The notes beneath the pieces were generated by a model. That model ran no database searches, had not been told where the DNA came from, and saw only the letters and a program-made list of their open reading frames with translations. DNA of 64,000 bases from JBFMAI01 sp040755725 (GTDB taxonomy: Bacteria; Planctomycetota; Phycisphaerae; UBA1845; Fen-1342), in assembly GCA_040755725.1 (NCBI GenBank), contig JBFMAI010000023.1, positions 186,001-250,000 of the forward strand, written 5' to 3'. Below are positions 40,590 through 49,286 of this stretch, piece by piece. A program made the translations under genes and the position numbers. How positions within the stretch are numbered: the first letter of the stretch is position 1; every line of letters begins with the position of its first letter.

Positions 40590-41651
40590 ATGCGCGTGGC
40601 GATCGTCGGATTCCCGTTGTCGGGTAAGACCGCGCTGTTCACGGCCTTATCGGGCGTTCCGGCCGGTCACCTGAAATTGAGCGAAGAGAACCTGGCGGCG
40701 GTCCACATCCCCGAGCCGCGGCTGGAGCTGCTGGCGCAGTTGTTTCACTCCAAGAAACGCTGCGAGGCCACGCTGGACTTCGTCGACCTGCCGGGTAGCG
40801 CGGAGGGCGACGTCGAACACGCCGGGTTGGAGAAGCACGTTCCCACTCTCCGCCAAGTTGATGTGCTTCTTCTGATCGTCCGGGCGTTCGCGTCGGAAGC
40901 GGTCCCGGCCCATCAGGATCGCGTCGATCCGCGGGCTGACCTCGATCAGCTCCGCGACGAGCTGCTGGTGGCCGACTTGGCGATCTGCGGCGGGCGCGTC
41001 GAGAAGCTCGAGAAGTCGCTCACCAAACCGAGCAAAGAACGGGACCAGCAGAAGCACGAGCTTGACCTGCTGAAGCGGTGTCAGGCCGCGCTGGAAGCCG
41101 AGCGGCCGTTGCGCGAAGTCGTGCAGGCGGGCGACGAGGAGAAACTACTCCGCAGCTTCGGCTTCCTGACGCAGAAGCCCGTGGTCGTCGTCGTTAACGT
41201 GGGCGAAGACCACCTCGCACAAGAGCCGCCTTTACGCGACCCGCACGCGGCGGCCACGCTCGCCGTCTGTGCCGCCCTGGAGGCGGAGCTGGTACAGATG
41301 GACGCGGCGGACCGGCCGGCGTTCATGAAGGAGTACGGCCTTGGGGCGCTGGCCCGCGACCGCGTCGTGCGCGCGTGCTGCGACGCCCTCGACCTGGTGT
41401 TCATGTTGACCGCGAACGCCGACGAGGTCCGCGCCTGGCCGCTGCCACGCGGGACCACGGCCCACGAGGCGGCCGGTCGCATTCACACCGACTTGGCGCG
41501 CGGGTTCATCAAGGCCGAGACGATCGCGTACGACGACCTGCGGGCGGCGGGGACCATTCGTGACGCGAAGGCGGCGGGCAAGGTGCGCCTGGAGCCCAAG
41601 GGTTACGTTGTCCAGGACGGCGATTTCGTCACGGTGAAATTCAACGTCTAG
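40590..41651 (+). CDS. ychF: YchF-like P-loop NTPase (Obg/YchF family)
   Basis: 353 residues. The P-loop is VGFPLSGKT (residues 6-14), with the G3 motif DFVDLPGSAEGD. A coiled-coil insert follows (KLEKSLTKPSKERDQQKHELDLLKRCQ) and then the C-terminal TGS-like domain (LPRGTTAHEAAGRIHTDLARGFIKAE, then GYVVQDGDFVTVKFNV). YchF proteins usually prefer ATP, bind ribosomes and act in stress responses. The P-loop lacks the usual NVGKST sequence (PLSGKT here), so this is a divergent YchF-like member. GGAG lies 6 nt before the ATG. Confidence 0.82.
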   Translation: MRVAIVGFPLSGKTALFTALSGVPAGHLKLSEENLAAVHIPEPRLELLAQLFHSKKRCEATLDFVDLPGSAEGDVEHAGLEKHVPTLRQVDVLLLIVRAFASEAVPAHQDRVDPRADLDQLRDELLVADLAICGGRVEKLEKSLTKPSKERDQQKHELDLLKRCQAALEAERPLREVVQAGDEEKLLRSFGFLTQKPVVVVVNVGEDHLAQEPPLRDPHAAATLAVCAALEAELVQMDAADRPAFMKEYGLGALARDRVVRACCDALDLVFMLTANADEVRAWPLPRGTTAHEAAGRIHTDLARGFIKAETIAYDDLRAAGTIRDAKAAGKVRLEPKGYVVQDGDFVTVKFNV

Positions 41652-41659
41652 GGGCCATC

Positions 41660-43120
41660 GTGAGGTTGCCGACGCCGATTCTGGTCACCGCCACGCTGGC
41701 GTTACCGGCCCTGGCGCAGCCGGCCGTCACTCAAGCCGACCTGCTCAGGCGCCTGACCGACCTGGAGCGACTGCTGCGGCCGCCGACCGCGGGTGAGCGG
41801 ATGGCGTATTTCAGTTCGCCGGATCGGCGCCCGGGGACGGACGGGTGGGACGTGCTGGCGGAAATGGACGGTCCCGGAGCGATCCTGCGGCTGTGGGTGA
41901 GCGAGGCACGGGGGCAGGTGCGCTTCGTACTCGATGGCGACGTGGCCCTCGAAACCTCCTTCGAAGGCCTGTTGGGGGGGCGGCGGGCCCCGTGGGAGGC
42001 CCCGTTGGTCGGAGGGGGGCGGTGGGGCGTCTTTCCCGTCCCGTTTGGACGCAGCGCGCGCCTCGAAGCGAAAGAGGGGCCGGCCGCGTATCACGTCGGC
42101 GCCCTGCGCTTCGCGCCGGAGACCCAAGTCGCCCGCTTCGGCTGGCCGCCGAACGAAGCGACTCGGCAGGCCCTGGAAGAGGCCAAACGCGCACTGACCG
42201 GCGGCTTGTCGGACAAACAGATCGAAGGCGGGCAGCGGCTGCTGCCGGTTGCAGCGGCGGACGAGATCGGGCCGAAACAAGCGCTGGCGCAGGCGTTGTC
42301 CGGCGCGGGGACCGTGCGGGCGTTGTACGTGGCGTTGACCGACGCGACGGACCCGCAGGAACCCGGCGCCTTGCACCAGTGTCAGTTGCGCGTGACCGTC
42401 GACGGCGAGGCGACCCCGAGCGTGGACGCGCCGCTGCTGGACTTCTTCGGCGTGGGTTTCGACCTGCTGCCGTTCAACAGCCTGATGGTCGGGACGGACA
42501 AGGCGCTGCCGGTGCCGCTGCCGGAACGGCCGCGTGGGCAAGACCGGTACATGTACTGCTTGTGGCCGATGCCATACCGGGACGGTCTGCGGATTGAGAT
42601 CGAGAACCGCAACGCCTCGACGCGGAAGATCGGGCTGATGCTGTACCTGCGGGTGGATACGCGACCGCCGGCGGCCGACGCGCTCCGGTTTCACGCCCGT
42701 TACGCGGAGGTCCGGCGTTGCCGCGACGCGCAATACTCGATTCTTGATGTTGGCGGTGCGGGGCGCTTCGTCGGCTGCGTGCTGAATGTCTCAGGCTCAC
42801 GCCGGGAGTGGTGGGGAGGCGGGGCCTGGCAGGCATGGGTCGATGGGGCGCCACAGCCGCTCGCCGTGGCGACTGGGGCCGATGCCTACGTCGGCGACGC
42901 GGGCGGCTGGCGCCCGTGGACCGGGGCCTTGTTCGGCGTGACCCGTGGCGAGCCGGCGCGTATGCAGTCGGCCTACCGCTGGCACGTTGCGGATGACGTA
43001 CCGTTCCACAAGGCGTTTCGGCTGACCCTCGAGAACACACAGGCGGATGTGGGGGGCCTACACTTCGGCAGTGTCGCGTACTGGTATGCGGCGGGCGAGG
43101 GGCCCAAGCCCCCGAGTTGA
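41660..43120 (+). CDS. Secreted DUF2961/GH172-like protein
   Basis: 486 residues from GTG 41660, 8 bp after the ychF stop, with signal sequence LPTPILVTATLALPALAQ. The order AYFSSPDRRPGTDGWDVL, EMDGPGAILRLWVSEARGQVRFVLDGD, YCLWPMPYRDGLRIEIENR and TRKIGLMLYLRVD is the double jelly-roll DUF2961 pattern, now classed in part as glycoside hydrolase family 172 (fructofuranosidase/arabinofuranosidase). The catalytic residues cannot be assigned by eye, and the C-terminal part (WWGGGAWQAWVDGA) is also jelly-roll-like. Confidence 0.72.
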   Translation: MRLPTPILVTATLALPALAQPAVTQADLLRRLTDLERLLRPPTAGERMAYFSSPDRRPGTDGWDVLAEMDGPGAILRLWVSEARGQVRFVLDGDVALETSFEGLLGGRRAPWEAPLVGGGRWGVFPVPFGRSARLEAKEGPAAYHVGALRFAPETQVARFGWPPNEATRQALEEAKRALTGGLSDKQIEGGQRLLPVAAADEIGPKQALAQALSGAGTVRALYVALTDATDPQEPGALHQCQLRVTVDGEATPSVDAPLLDFFGVGFDLLPFNSLMVGTDKALPVPLPERPRGQDRYMYCLWPMPYRDGLRIEIENRNASTRKIGLMLYLRVDTRPPAADALRFHARYAEVRRCRDAQYSILDVGGAGRFVGCVLNVSGSRREWWGGGAWQAWVDGAPQPLAVATGADAYVGDAGGWRPWTGALFGVTRGEPARMQSAYRWHVADDVPFHKAFRLTLENTQADVGGLHFGSVAYWYAAGEGPKPPS

Positions 43121-43202
43121 CGGGTGGGTCGGCGGACCGTATCGTCTGCCGCACTTCGGGGGCCCGGCGGCGGCTCGGCGGGGCCGCAAGTGAGGCGGTC
43201 GC

Positions 43203-43541
43203 ATGTCCGTGCAACAGTGGTCCGAGACGGTGCTTTTGGGCGAGCTGGGTGATGACCCGCAGTTCACCGATGACGTGGGTGCGATCATCGAGCAGTGCAC
43301 CAAGGACCCACGCCACGACGTGCTGCTCAACCTCGGCCAGGTCAGCTACCTGAACTCCTCCAACATTGCCCAGCTCCTCAAGCTGCGCAAACTCGTCACG
43401 CTCACCAACCAGCGGCGGATGAAGCTGGCGGGTGTGAACACCCAGGTATGGGGCGTCTTTCTGGTGACCGGCCTGGACCGCATCTTCGAGTTCGTCGATG
43501 ACGTGCCCAGCGGCCTGGCAAGCCTTCAAATGGGGGCGTAG
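43203..43541 (+). CDS. STAS-domain protein (anti-sigma factor antagonist type)
   Basis: 112 residues forming one STAS domain. DVLLNLGQVSYLNSSNIAQLLKLRKLV contains the Ser-Ser region that is phosphorylated in SpoIIAA/RsbV proteins, followed by RMKLAGVNTQVWGVFLVTGLDRIFEF. It probably switches partners with an anti-sigma kinase and is reset by a PP2C phosphatase such as the GAF-PP2C protein at 34.7 kb. No kinase is next to it. Confidence 0.85.
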   Translation: MSVQQWSETVLLGELGDDPQFTDDVGAIIEQCTKDPRHDVLLNLGQVSYLNSSNIAQLLKLRKLVTLTNQRRMKLAGVNTQVWGVFLVTGLDRIFEFVDDVPSGLASLQMGA

Positions 43542-43918
43542 GGGCCTGCGCCGAGCGGCACGCGGCGACGGGCCCGTCGGCTCGCGTTCCAAGCGGGTAC
43601 TCGCCTTCACGCAACGCGGGAGGGCGCAGCGGTCTCCTGCGGCGACCCGGCCGGCCTGCCGGGCCGCGGCCCGCCGGGAGGCTCGCCCTCCTGTCCGGTG
43701 CCCCAGTCCCGCGATATCCGCACACCGCCCTTACAAGCGGGGGCCGTTGTTCTGAGCCACGTGATTTCCCGTGCCGCAAAGGTCGCACGCCCGCGTCGCT
43801 GGGGGCACCCCGTTGGGCTATACTGCCGGGTTCCTGAACACCGTGCGGCGGCGGACTCGGCGCGGCGGACGCGCCGGGGTTCGCCGGAGCCCCACCGTTT
43901 GATAGCGAGGCTGCACCG
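43542..43918. other. Intergenic region upstream of the ammonia-lyase gene
   Basis: About 380 bp with a family 1 copy and, at about 43733-43757, an AAGCGGGGGCCGTTG segment shared with the repeat cluster at 23.57 kb. The ammonia-lyase promoter should lie in the last 150 bp. Confidence 0.6.
43618..43691. repeat. Palindromic repeat family 1, copy g (long form)
   Basis: GGGAGGGCGCAGCGGTCTCC and GGGAGGCTCGCCCTCC with GGGCCGCGGCCC at the centre. This is a compensated change from GAGCCGCGGCTC, again showing that the stem is kept. Confidence 0.85.
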
Positions 43919-45484
43919 ATGGAAGTCGTGCTGGACGGGAACTCCCTCTCAATCGAGCAGATCGTCGCCGTGGCGCGCCATGCCGCCCGCGTGGCCGTCG
44001 CCCCCCAGGCCCGCGAGAAGGCCCAACGCTCCCGCGACTTCCTCGAAAAGTGCGTCCGCGACAACATCGCCATCTACGGCGTCACGACCGGCATCGGCGA
44101 GCTGGCCCGCGTGCGCATCTCGCCCGAGCAGAGCGCTGAACTCAGCCGCCGCATCATCTACAGCCACTCCGCCGGCACCGGCGATTTCTTCCCGCCCGAT
44201 GTCGTCCGGGCGGCGATGCTGTGCCGGGCGAATGTGCTGGCGAAGGGCTACTCGGGTGTGCGGCTGTGCCTGATCGACACCGTACTCGACATGATCAACA
44301 AGGGGGTGATCCCGGCGATCAACGAGAAGGGGTCGCTGGGCGTGTCGGGCGACCTGTCGCCGATGTCGCAGTTCGCCGAGGTGGCGCTCGGCGAAGGCCG
44401 CGCCTTCTACAACGGCGAGCTGATGTCCGGGGCGGAGGCGATGCGGCGGGCCGGCGTGAAACCAACCGACGTAACGTTCAAGGAGGGGCTGGGGCTCATC
44501 AACGGCTCACAGATGATGACCGCCGGCGCGGCCCTGCTCGTCTACGACGCCGAGCGCGTGCTTAAAAACGCGATGATCGCATCGGCGATGACGCTGGACG
44601 CGCTGCGGGCCGTGGAGCGGGCGTTTCATCCGATGATCCACCGGCAGCGGCCGTTCGGCGGGCAGAACGCCGTCGCGGCCAATCTACTGCGCCTGTTCGA
44701 GGGCAGCCAGATCATGGCCGACAAGACCGGCAAGGTGCAGGACGGCTACAGCATGCGCTGCACCCCGCAGGCCCTCGGCCCCTCCCTCGACACCCTCGAA
44801 CACGTCCGCCAGGTGGTCAACATCGAGGTGAACGCAGCGGCGGACAACCCACTGTTCTATGGCGACGAGGGCCAGTACTTCGCGGCGGGCAACTTCCACG
44901 GCCAGCCGGTCGGCATGGCGGTCGATTTCCTGTGCATCGCCCTCTCCGAATCGGCCAACCTCTCCGAGCGGCACACCAACCGGCTGCTCAACCCCGTGCT
45001 ATCCGGCCTGCCCGACTTCCTCATCGAGGGCAACGGCCTCAACAGCGGGTTGATGGTCGCGCAGTACACCGCCGCGGCGCTCGTCTCGGAGAACAAGGTC
45101 CTGTCGCACCCGGCGAGCGTGGATTCGATCAGCGTGTCGGCCGACCAGGAGGACCACGTCAGCATGGGGCCGATCGCCGTCCGCAAGTGCGGCGAAATCC
45201 TGCGGAACGTGCGGGCCGTGCTGGCGATCGAGATGATGGCGGCGGCCCAGGCGATGGACTTCTACCCGGGCAAGAAGCCGGGCCGCGGCACGCGCGTCGC
45301 GTACGAGTTGATCCGCGAGAAGGTCCCGTTCATGAAGGACGACCGGGTGATGTACCCGGACATCGAGGCGATCCGGCAACTCATCGCGTCGAACACAATC
45401 CTCGACGCGGTGGAGCGCGAGATCGGCCCGCTGTACCTGGCCCGCGACATGAAAGACCTGCCGCGGCCGAATGTGCCGTGCTGA
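43919..45484 (+). CDS. Aromatic amino-acid ammonia-lyase/aminomutase family (HAL/PAL) with atypical MIO motif
   Basis: 521 residues of the MIO-dependent family (histidine, phenylalanine or tyrosine ammonia-lyases and aminomutases). Seen: the catalytic Tyr region IYGVTTGIGELA, SHSAGTGDFFPPDVVRAAM, the Asn region LINGSQMM, QDGYSMRCTPQALGP and NAAADNPLF. The prosthetic group normally forms from Ala-Ser-Gly, but here the loop reads GSLGVSGDLSPMS, with Val in place of Ala. The subfamily and substrate cannot be fixed; hut genes are not nearby. GAGG precedes ATG 43919. Confidence 0.85.
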   Translation: MEVVLDGNSLSIEQIVAVARHAARVAVAPQAREKAQRSRDFLEKCVRDNIAIYGVTTGIGELARVRISPEQSAELSRRIIYSHSAGTGDFFPPDVVRAAMLCRANVLAKGYSGVRLCLIDTVLDMINKGVIPAINEKGSLGVSGDLSPMSQFAEVALGEGRAFYNGELMSGAEAMRRAGVKPTDVTFKEGLGLINGSQMMTAGAALLVYDAERVLKNAMIASAMTLDALRAVERAFHPMIHRQRPFGGQNAVAANLLRLFEGSQIMADKTGKVQDGYSMRCTPQALGPSLDTLEHVRQVVNIEVNAAADNPLFYGDEGQYFAAGNFHGQPVGMAVDFLCIALSESANLSERHTNRLLNPVLSGLPDFLIEGNGLNSGLMVAQYTAAALVSENKVLSHPASVDSISVSADQEDHVSMGPIAVRKCGEILRNVRAVLAIEMMAAAQAMDFYPGKKPGRGTRVAYELIREKVPFMKDDRVMYPDIEAIRQLIASNTILDAVEREIGPLYLARDMKDLPRPNVPC

Positions 45485-45502
45485 CGGGCGGCAGCATGTG
45501 GC

Positions 45503-46768
45503 TCAATCGCCGTTCGCGTGCTCGAACGGCGGCCGGGCGATGAGCAGGGGGCGGCGCTGGGCGACGTTGAGGAGCAGTCCCAGGGCGATGAAGTTGGCCC
45601 ACAGGCTGCTGCCGCCGGCGCTGACAAAGGGCAGGGTCATGCCGGTGATGGGGGCCAGGCCGATGGTCATGCAGATGTTGAGCAGGGCCTGGGCGACGAT
45701 CATCACCACCACGCCGACCGCCAGCAGCCGTCCGAAGGGGTCGTTGGTCAGCGTGGCCACCTCCAGACCGAACAGGACGATCAGGGCGTACGCCAGGATC
45801 ACAAGGACGGCGCCGACGAACCCCCACTGGTGGCCGATGATGGCGAAGATGAAGTCGTTGTGCTCTTCGGGCAGCAGGTCTTCGTACTGCACGAAGATGC
45901 CCGTCCCGTAGCCGGTCCCCGTCCAGCCGCCGGTGCCCAGGGCGATCTTGGATTGCCGCAGTTGGTAGCCTTCGTCCTGCTGCCAGGCCTCGTCAGCCGT
46001 GCCCTGGCGGAAGAGCACCTGAATCCGGGCCCGCTGGTAGTCCTTCATGCCGTAGAGGTAGAATAGCGGTAGCGTAGCGCCGCCCAGGACAATCACCAGC
46101 AACAGGTGCCGCAGCCGGGCCCCGGCCACGAACAGCATGGCGAACAACACGGGCAGCAGCATCAGCAGCGTCCCTAGGTCGGGCTGAAACAGAATCAGGA
46201 CCATCGGCAGCAGCGTGAGCAGCAGCGGGGGAATCAATCCCCCCAGCCGGCGGTAGGAGTGCCGGAAACGCAGGTAACGGGCCAGGGCGAGGATGAGGGC
46301 AACCTTCATGAACTCGGAGGGCTGGATGCCGACCGGCCCCGCGCGGATCCAGCGCCGGGTGGCGCGCGACACGGGCACCAGCGGCACATCGACGAACCGG
46401 TCCAGCACCAGCAGCGCGAGCAGCACGATGGCGAGCCCGTACAACGGATAGGCGTACCAGCCGATCTTCTGATAACTCGGCCACAAGACCAGCCCCATCA
46501 GCAGCACGCCGGTGAGCAGGTACAGCGCTTGCCGCACCGTCAGCGGGCCGAGGGCGTAGTACAACCGCAGGCCGCCGCCGAGATCCGATGGAGGGGTGTC
46601 CGACGCCGGCGGAGGGGCCGACCTCTGGTCGGCCGCTCCCGGCGCGCCGGAAGACGACAGCCCGCGATCGGTGGCGTGCAGACACGCCAGCCCGACCGCC
46701 GACAGGAAGAGCACCGGCAACGCCAGGCTCCAGCCGAGTCGGGTCAATCTGAGGAAGGGGGGGCTCAC
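45503..46768 (-). CDS. rodA: RodA/FtsW-family (SEDS) peptidoglycan polymerase
   Basis: 421 residues and about ten membrane helices. SEDS motifs: RRWIRAGPVGIQPSEFMKVALIL (the RxW/QPSE region), LILFQPDLGTLLMLLPV, GTGIFVQYEDLLPEEHNDFIFAIIGHQWG, and ALNICMTIGLAPITGMTLPFVSAGGSSL. It polymerises glycan strands for cell elongation together with PBP2, whose gene lies directly upstream with a 4-bp ATGA overlap. Residues about 36-66 (SSSGAPGAADQRSAPPP...) form a low-complexity loop after the first helix, encoded by a GGCCGACC-TCT-GGTCGGCC palindrome, and look like a repeat insertion. Confidence 0.92.
   Translation of the reverse strand: MSPPFLRLTRLGWSLALPVLFLSAVGLACLHATDRGLSSSGAPGAADQRSAPPPASDTPPSDLGGGLRLYYALGPLTVRQALYLLTGVLLMGLVLWPSYQKIGWYAYPLYGLAIVLLALLVLDRFVDVPLVPVSRATRRWIRAGPVGIQPSEFMKVALILALARYLRFRHSYRRLGGLIPPLLLTLLPMVLILFQPDLGTLLMLLPVLFAMLFVAGARLRHLLLVIVLGGATLPLFYLYGMKDYQRARIQVLFRQGTADEAWQQDEGYQLRQSKIALGTGGWTGTGYGTGIFVQYEDLLPEEHNDFIFAIIGHQWGFVGAVLVILAYALIVLFGLEVATLTNDPFGRLLAVGVVVMIVAQALLNICMTIGLAPITGMTLPFVSAGGSSLWANFIALGLLLNVAQRRPLLIARPPFEHANGD
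46571..46663. repeat. In-frame palindrome inside rodA
   Basis: GGGGCCGACCTCTGGTCGGCC and CCCGGCGCGCCGG within the segment that encodes residues about 36-66 of RodA, between the first and second membrane helices. This loop is not needed in family members of normal length. Confidence 0.6.
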
Positions 46769-48957
46769 CGGCGGTCACGCTCCTGGGGCTGTTCCCCGTT
46801 CCCCGTTCCCTGTTCCCTGCTCCCCGCTCCCCGTTCCTCCACCAGGTACTCGGCAATCGCCTTGGCCACCGGCCCGGCGACGGCACCGCCGCTGCCGCCG
46901 AACTCGACGAGCACGCTGAGGGCGTAGACGCGGCCGGCGGGGCGGTGTCCGCGGGGCGTGGAGGTGGGCTGGGTGAAGCCGATGAACCAGGCGTGGGCCG
47001 GCACAGTCTCGCCCGCGAGCAGCACGGGGAAACGCTCGTTCGCGTGCCGGGCGACGATCTCGGGCTTGGGATCGTCAAAGAGCGCCAGGGCTTCGGGCTT
47101 TGACGCGGCGACGACTTCCTCGCGCCGACCGTCGGGCCACTCACAGGTGAAGCGCCAGTTGATGACCCGCTGCACCGTCTGGGCGGACCCCGTCTTGCCG
47201 CACAGCTCGTAGTCGCGGCTGGCCAGCGGCGCCCAGCGGTGGGCGGTGCCGCCCGGTTCGTTGACCACCCGCCACATGCCGCGCCGCAGCACTTGCAGGT
47301 GGGCTTCGTCGAACGACTGCGGCGGGGCGGGCGGGGCGCCGAAAGCGTGCCCCGTGTCGTCGTAGGCGAGGCGTACGGGGGCCCAGTAACCACCGGCGAT
47401 GGTCGCCGCGACGTTAGCGGCCTGGAGCGGGGTGGTGGTGACCTCGCCCTGTCCGATGGCGTAGTTCCAGGCGTCGGCGTTCTGGTGGTGGCGCGGGGCC
47501 GGGCGGCGCGGGTCGCTGAGCCACGCTTCGGTGGGCACGATGCCTTCGGTCTCCTCGATCAGGCCGGTACCTTGGGTGCGGCCGAGGCCGAAGCGGGTGA
47601 ACCACTCGCACAACCGCTCCGCACCCAAACGCTCGCCGACGCGGAAGAAGTAGATGTTGCACGAGTTCCGCACCGCGCTTTCCCCATCCTGCCCGGCCGG
47701 GTTGTCCGTCATGTCGTGCGTTATGCCGGGGTTGAGGTTGTAGATCCAGCAGCGGAAGCGGTCGGGCTGGTTCGGCAGCAGGTAGCCGGTGCAGTGAAAG
47801 TGCGTCTGCGGCGTGATCACGCCCTCGCTCAGGCCGCCGATCAGCGTGATCGCCTTGCAGATCGACCCCGGGGCGTACTGGGCCTGCACGGCGCGGAAGC
47901 TCAGGGGCAGGTGGCGCGCGTCGGCGCGCAGCCGGTCGTACTCGTCGTTGAAACGCTCATAGTTGTAGATCGGGTAACTGGCCAGCGCGAGCACCTCGCG
48001 CGTGGCCACATCGATGACGACGGCCGCCGCCCCGGCGCGGACCTCGGGCCGCAGCTCGTTGACCGCTTTTTCCAGCAGCGCCAGGACACGCCGCTGGAGC
48101 TCCATGTCAATCGTGAGATGGACGTCGTGGCCAGCGACGGGGTCGGTCCGTTCGCGCTCGCGCCACCCGTAGTCCAGGATGATGCGGCCCCGCCGGCCGC
48201 GGAGGGCCACTTCGCCCACGTATTCGATGCCGCTCAGGCCGCACAGGTCGCCCGGCCGCAGGCCGCCCAGCTCGTCGCCGCGCAGTGGGTCCGCCGCGAT
48301 CCGCTCGGGGCTGGCGGCCCCGAGTCGCCCGAGCAGGTGAACGGCGGCGTCGGTGTCGAGCGCCACCCGCCGCGACCCCGGCACGACGCGGAGCCACGGG
48401 TACCGTTCCAGTTCCAGCGCGATGGCCAGGGCGGTTTCGTGGGGGACGTTCTCGATCACGGGCAGCAGTTGATACTCCTCGCGGACCGGCTGCTGGGCGG
48501 CGGCCCGCCAGCGGCTGACGCGGACCCGCACGCGGTCGGCCCGTTGCTCCAGCTCCGCGCGCGGCAGGTTCGTCAGGGCGGCCAGTCGGCCCCACATGCT
48601 CTCGATCTGGTCGGGGAGCTGTCCGGCGATGTCCCGCAGCTTGGCGTCAGCCGCGTAGTCGCCCCGTTCGCGCAGGGCCCGCGCCGCCTGCAGCAGGTAA
48701 TCCTCACGCAGCGCCAGCGCCCCGTAGTGGACGCTCACGTCGTAGCCCGGCTCGTCGCGGACCAGGACCACCCCGTGCCGGTCGCGGATCGCGCCGCGCC
48801 GCGCCGGAATGTACTCCGGCCGGCGGGTGAGGATGCGCTCGGCCAACGCCTGGTAGTGGGCCGCCTCAGCGATCTGAATCTGGGCCAGCCGCGCGACAAT
48901 GACCAGCGTCATGAGGCTGAGAAACACCCAGAACCAGGTGAGGCGCTTCTGAAACAT
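46765..48957 (-). CDS. mrdA: Penicillin-binding protein 2 (transpeptidase)
   Basis: About 730 residues from ATG 48957. The N-terminal membrane anchor is LTWFWVFLSLMTLVIVARL. A PBP dimerisation domain follows (ARRGAIRDRHGVVLVRDEPGYDV). The transpeptidase motifs are SICK (SxxK), SCN in SAVRNSCNIYFFRVG (SxN) and GKTGSAQ (KTG). It cross-links peptidoglycan during elongation with RodA, encoded next with an ATGA overlap. The C-terminal about 18 residues (GAGSREQGTGNGEQ..) are translated from an array of a 7-bp unit. AAGGA lies 4 nt before the ATG. Confidence 0.92.
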   Translation of the reverse strand: MFQKRLTWFWVFLSLMTLVIVARLAQIQIAEAAHYQALAERILTRRPEYIPARRGAIRDRHGVVLVRDEPGYDVSVHYGALALREDYLLQAARALRERGDYAADAKLRDIAGQLPDQIESMWGRLAALTNLPRAELEQRADRVRVRVSRWRAAAQQPVREEYQLLPVIENVPHETALAIALELERYPWLRVVPGSRRVALDTDAAVHLLGRLGAASPERIAADPLRGDELGGLRPGDLCGLSGIEYVGEVALRGRRGRIILDYGWRERERTDPVAGHDVHLTIDMELQRRVLALLEKAVNELRPEVRAGAAAVVIDVATREVLALASYPIYNYERFNDEYDRLRADARHLPLSFRAVQAQYAPGSICKAITLIGGLSEGVITPQTHFHCTGYLLPNQPDRFRCWIYNLNPGITHDMTDNPAGQDGESAVRNSCNIYFFRVGERLGAERLCEWFTRFGLGRTQGTGLIEETEGIVPTEAWLSDPRRPAPRHHQNADAWNYAIGQGEVTTTPLQAANVAATIAGGYWAPVRLAYDDTGHAFGAPPAPPQSFDEAHLQVLRRGMWRVVNEPGGTAHRWAPLASRDYELCGKTGSAQTVQRVINWRFTCEWPDGRREEVVAASKPEALALFDDPKPEIVARHANERFPVLLAGETVPAHAWFIGFTQPTSTPRGHRPAGRVYALSVLVEFGGSGGAVAGPVAKAIAEYLVEERGAGSREQGTGNGEQPQERDRR
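46789..46840. repeat. 7-bp tandem array at the mrdA 3' end
   Basis: On the minus strand GGAACGG, GGAGCGG, GGAGCAG, GGAACAG, GGAACGG, GGAACGG, GGAACAG in a row. The array forms the last codons of mrdA just before its overlap with rodA. Being 7 bp, each added unit shifts frame, so three units restore it. No inverted partner array was found nearby. Confidence 0.8.
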
Positions 48958-49286
48958 GACGTCCTTGTCAATCGGCCGAGCGGCCGCGCCGCCACTATCC
49001 CGCACTTCGCGCGGAGACACAAGCACGCGACGCCCGCATCGTGGAACGCAAGAAGCCCGGTCAGCGGAAGGCCCGCCGCCGCTTCCAGTTCTCGAAACGT
49101 TAGCAGGTGTCGGACAGCTCTCCTCCCTTTCAGGGAGGTGCAGGAGTTCCTGCGCGGGATCCGACGGTAGCCCCGGCATGCGCCGGCAACTCCCCTCCCT
49201 CTCAGGGAGAGGCTGGGGGAGGGTTGCGGCCTCCGACTGGAATCGGGCTCGCGGCTGGCCAGCCCCCGCCGCCCCGCCCGCGAGGG
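48958..49286. other. Intergenic region with two family 3 repeats
   Basis: About 330 bp between mrdA and the C39-like gene, both on the minus strand. It contains two family 3 elements separated by about 50 bp, and the mrdA promoter should lie here. No gene was recognised. Confidence 0.6.
49119..49226. repeat. Repeat family 3, two copies
   Basis: TCCTCCCTTTCAGGGAGG at the left and CCCCTCCCTCTCAGGGAGAGGCTGGGGGAGGG at the right, separated by GGATCCGACGG...CCCGGCATGCGCCGGC. The orientation is opposite to the copies at 21.5 and 50.26 kb. Confidence 0.78.

Noticed and set aside
47239..49170. 643-residue ORF antisense to the PBP2 gene
   Set aside because: The PBP2 motifs on the other strand are decisive; this frame has no domain.
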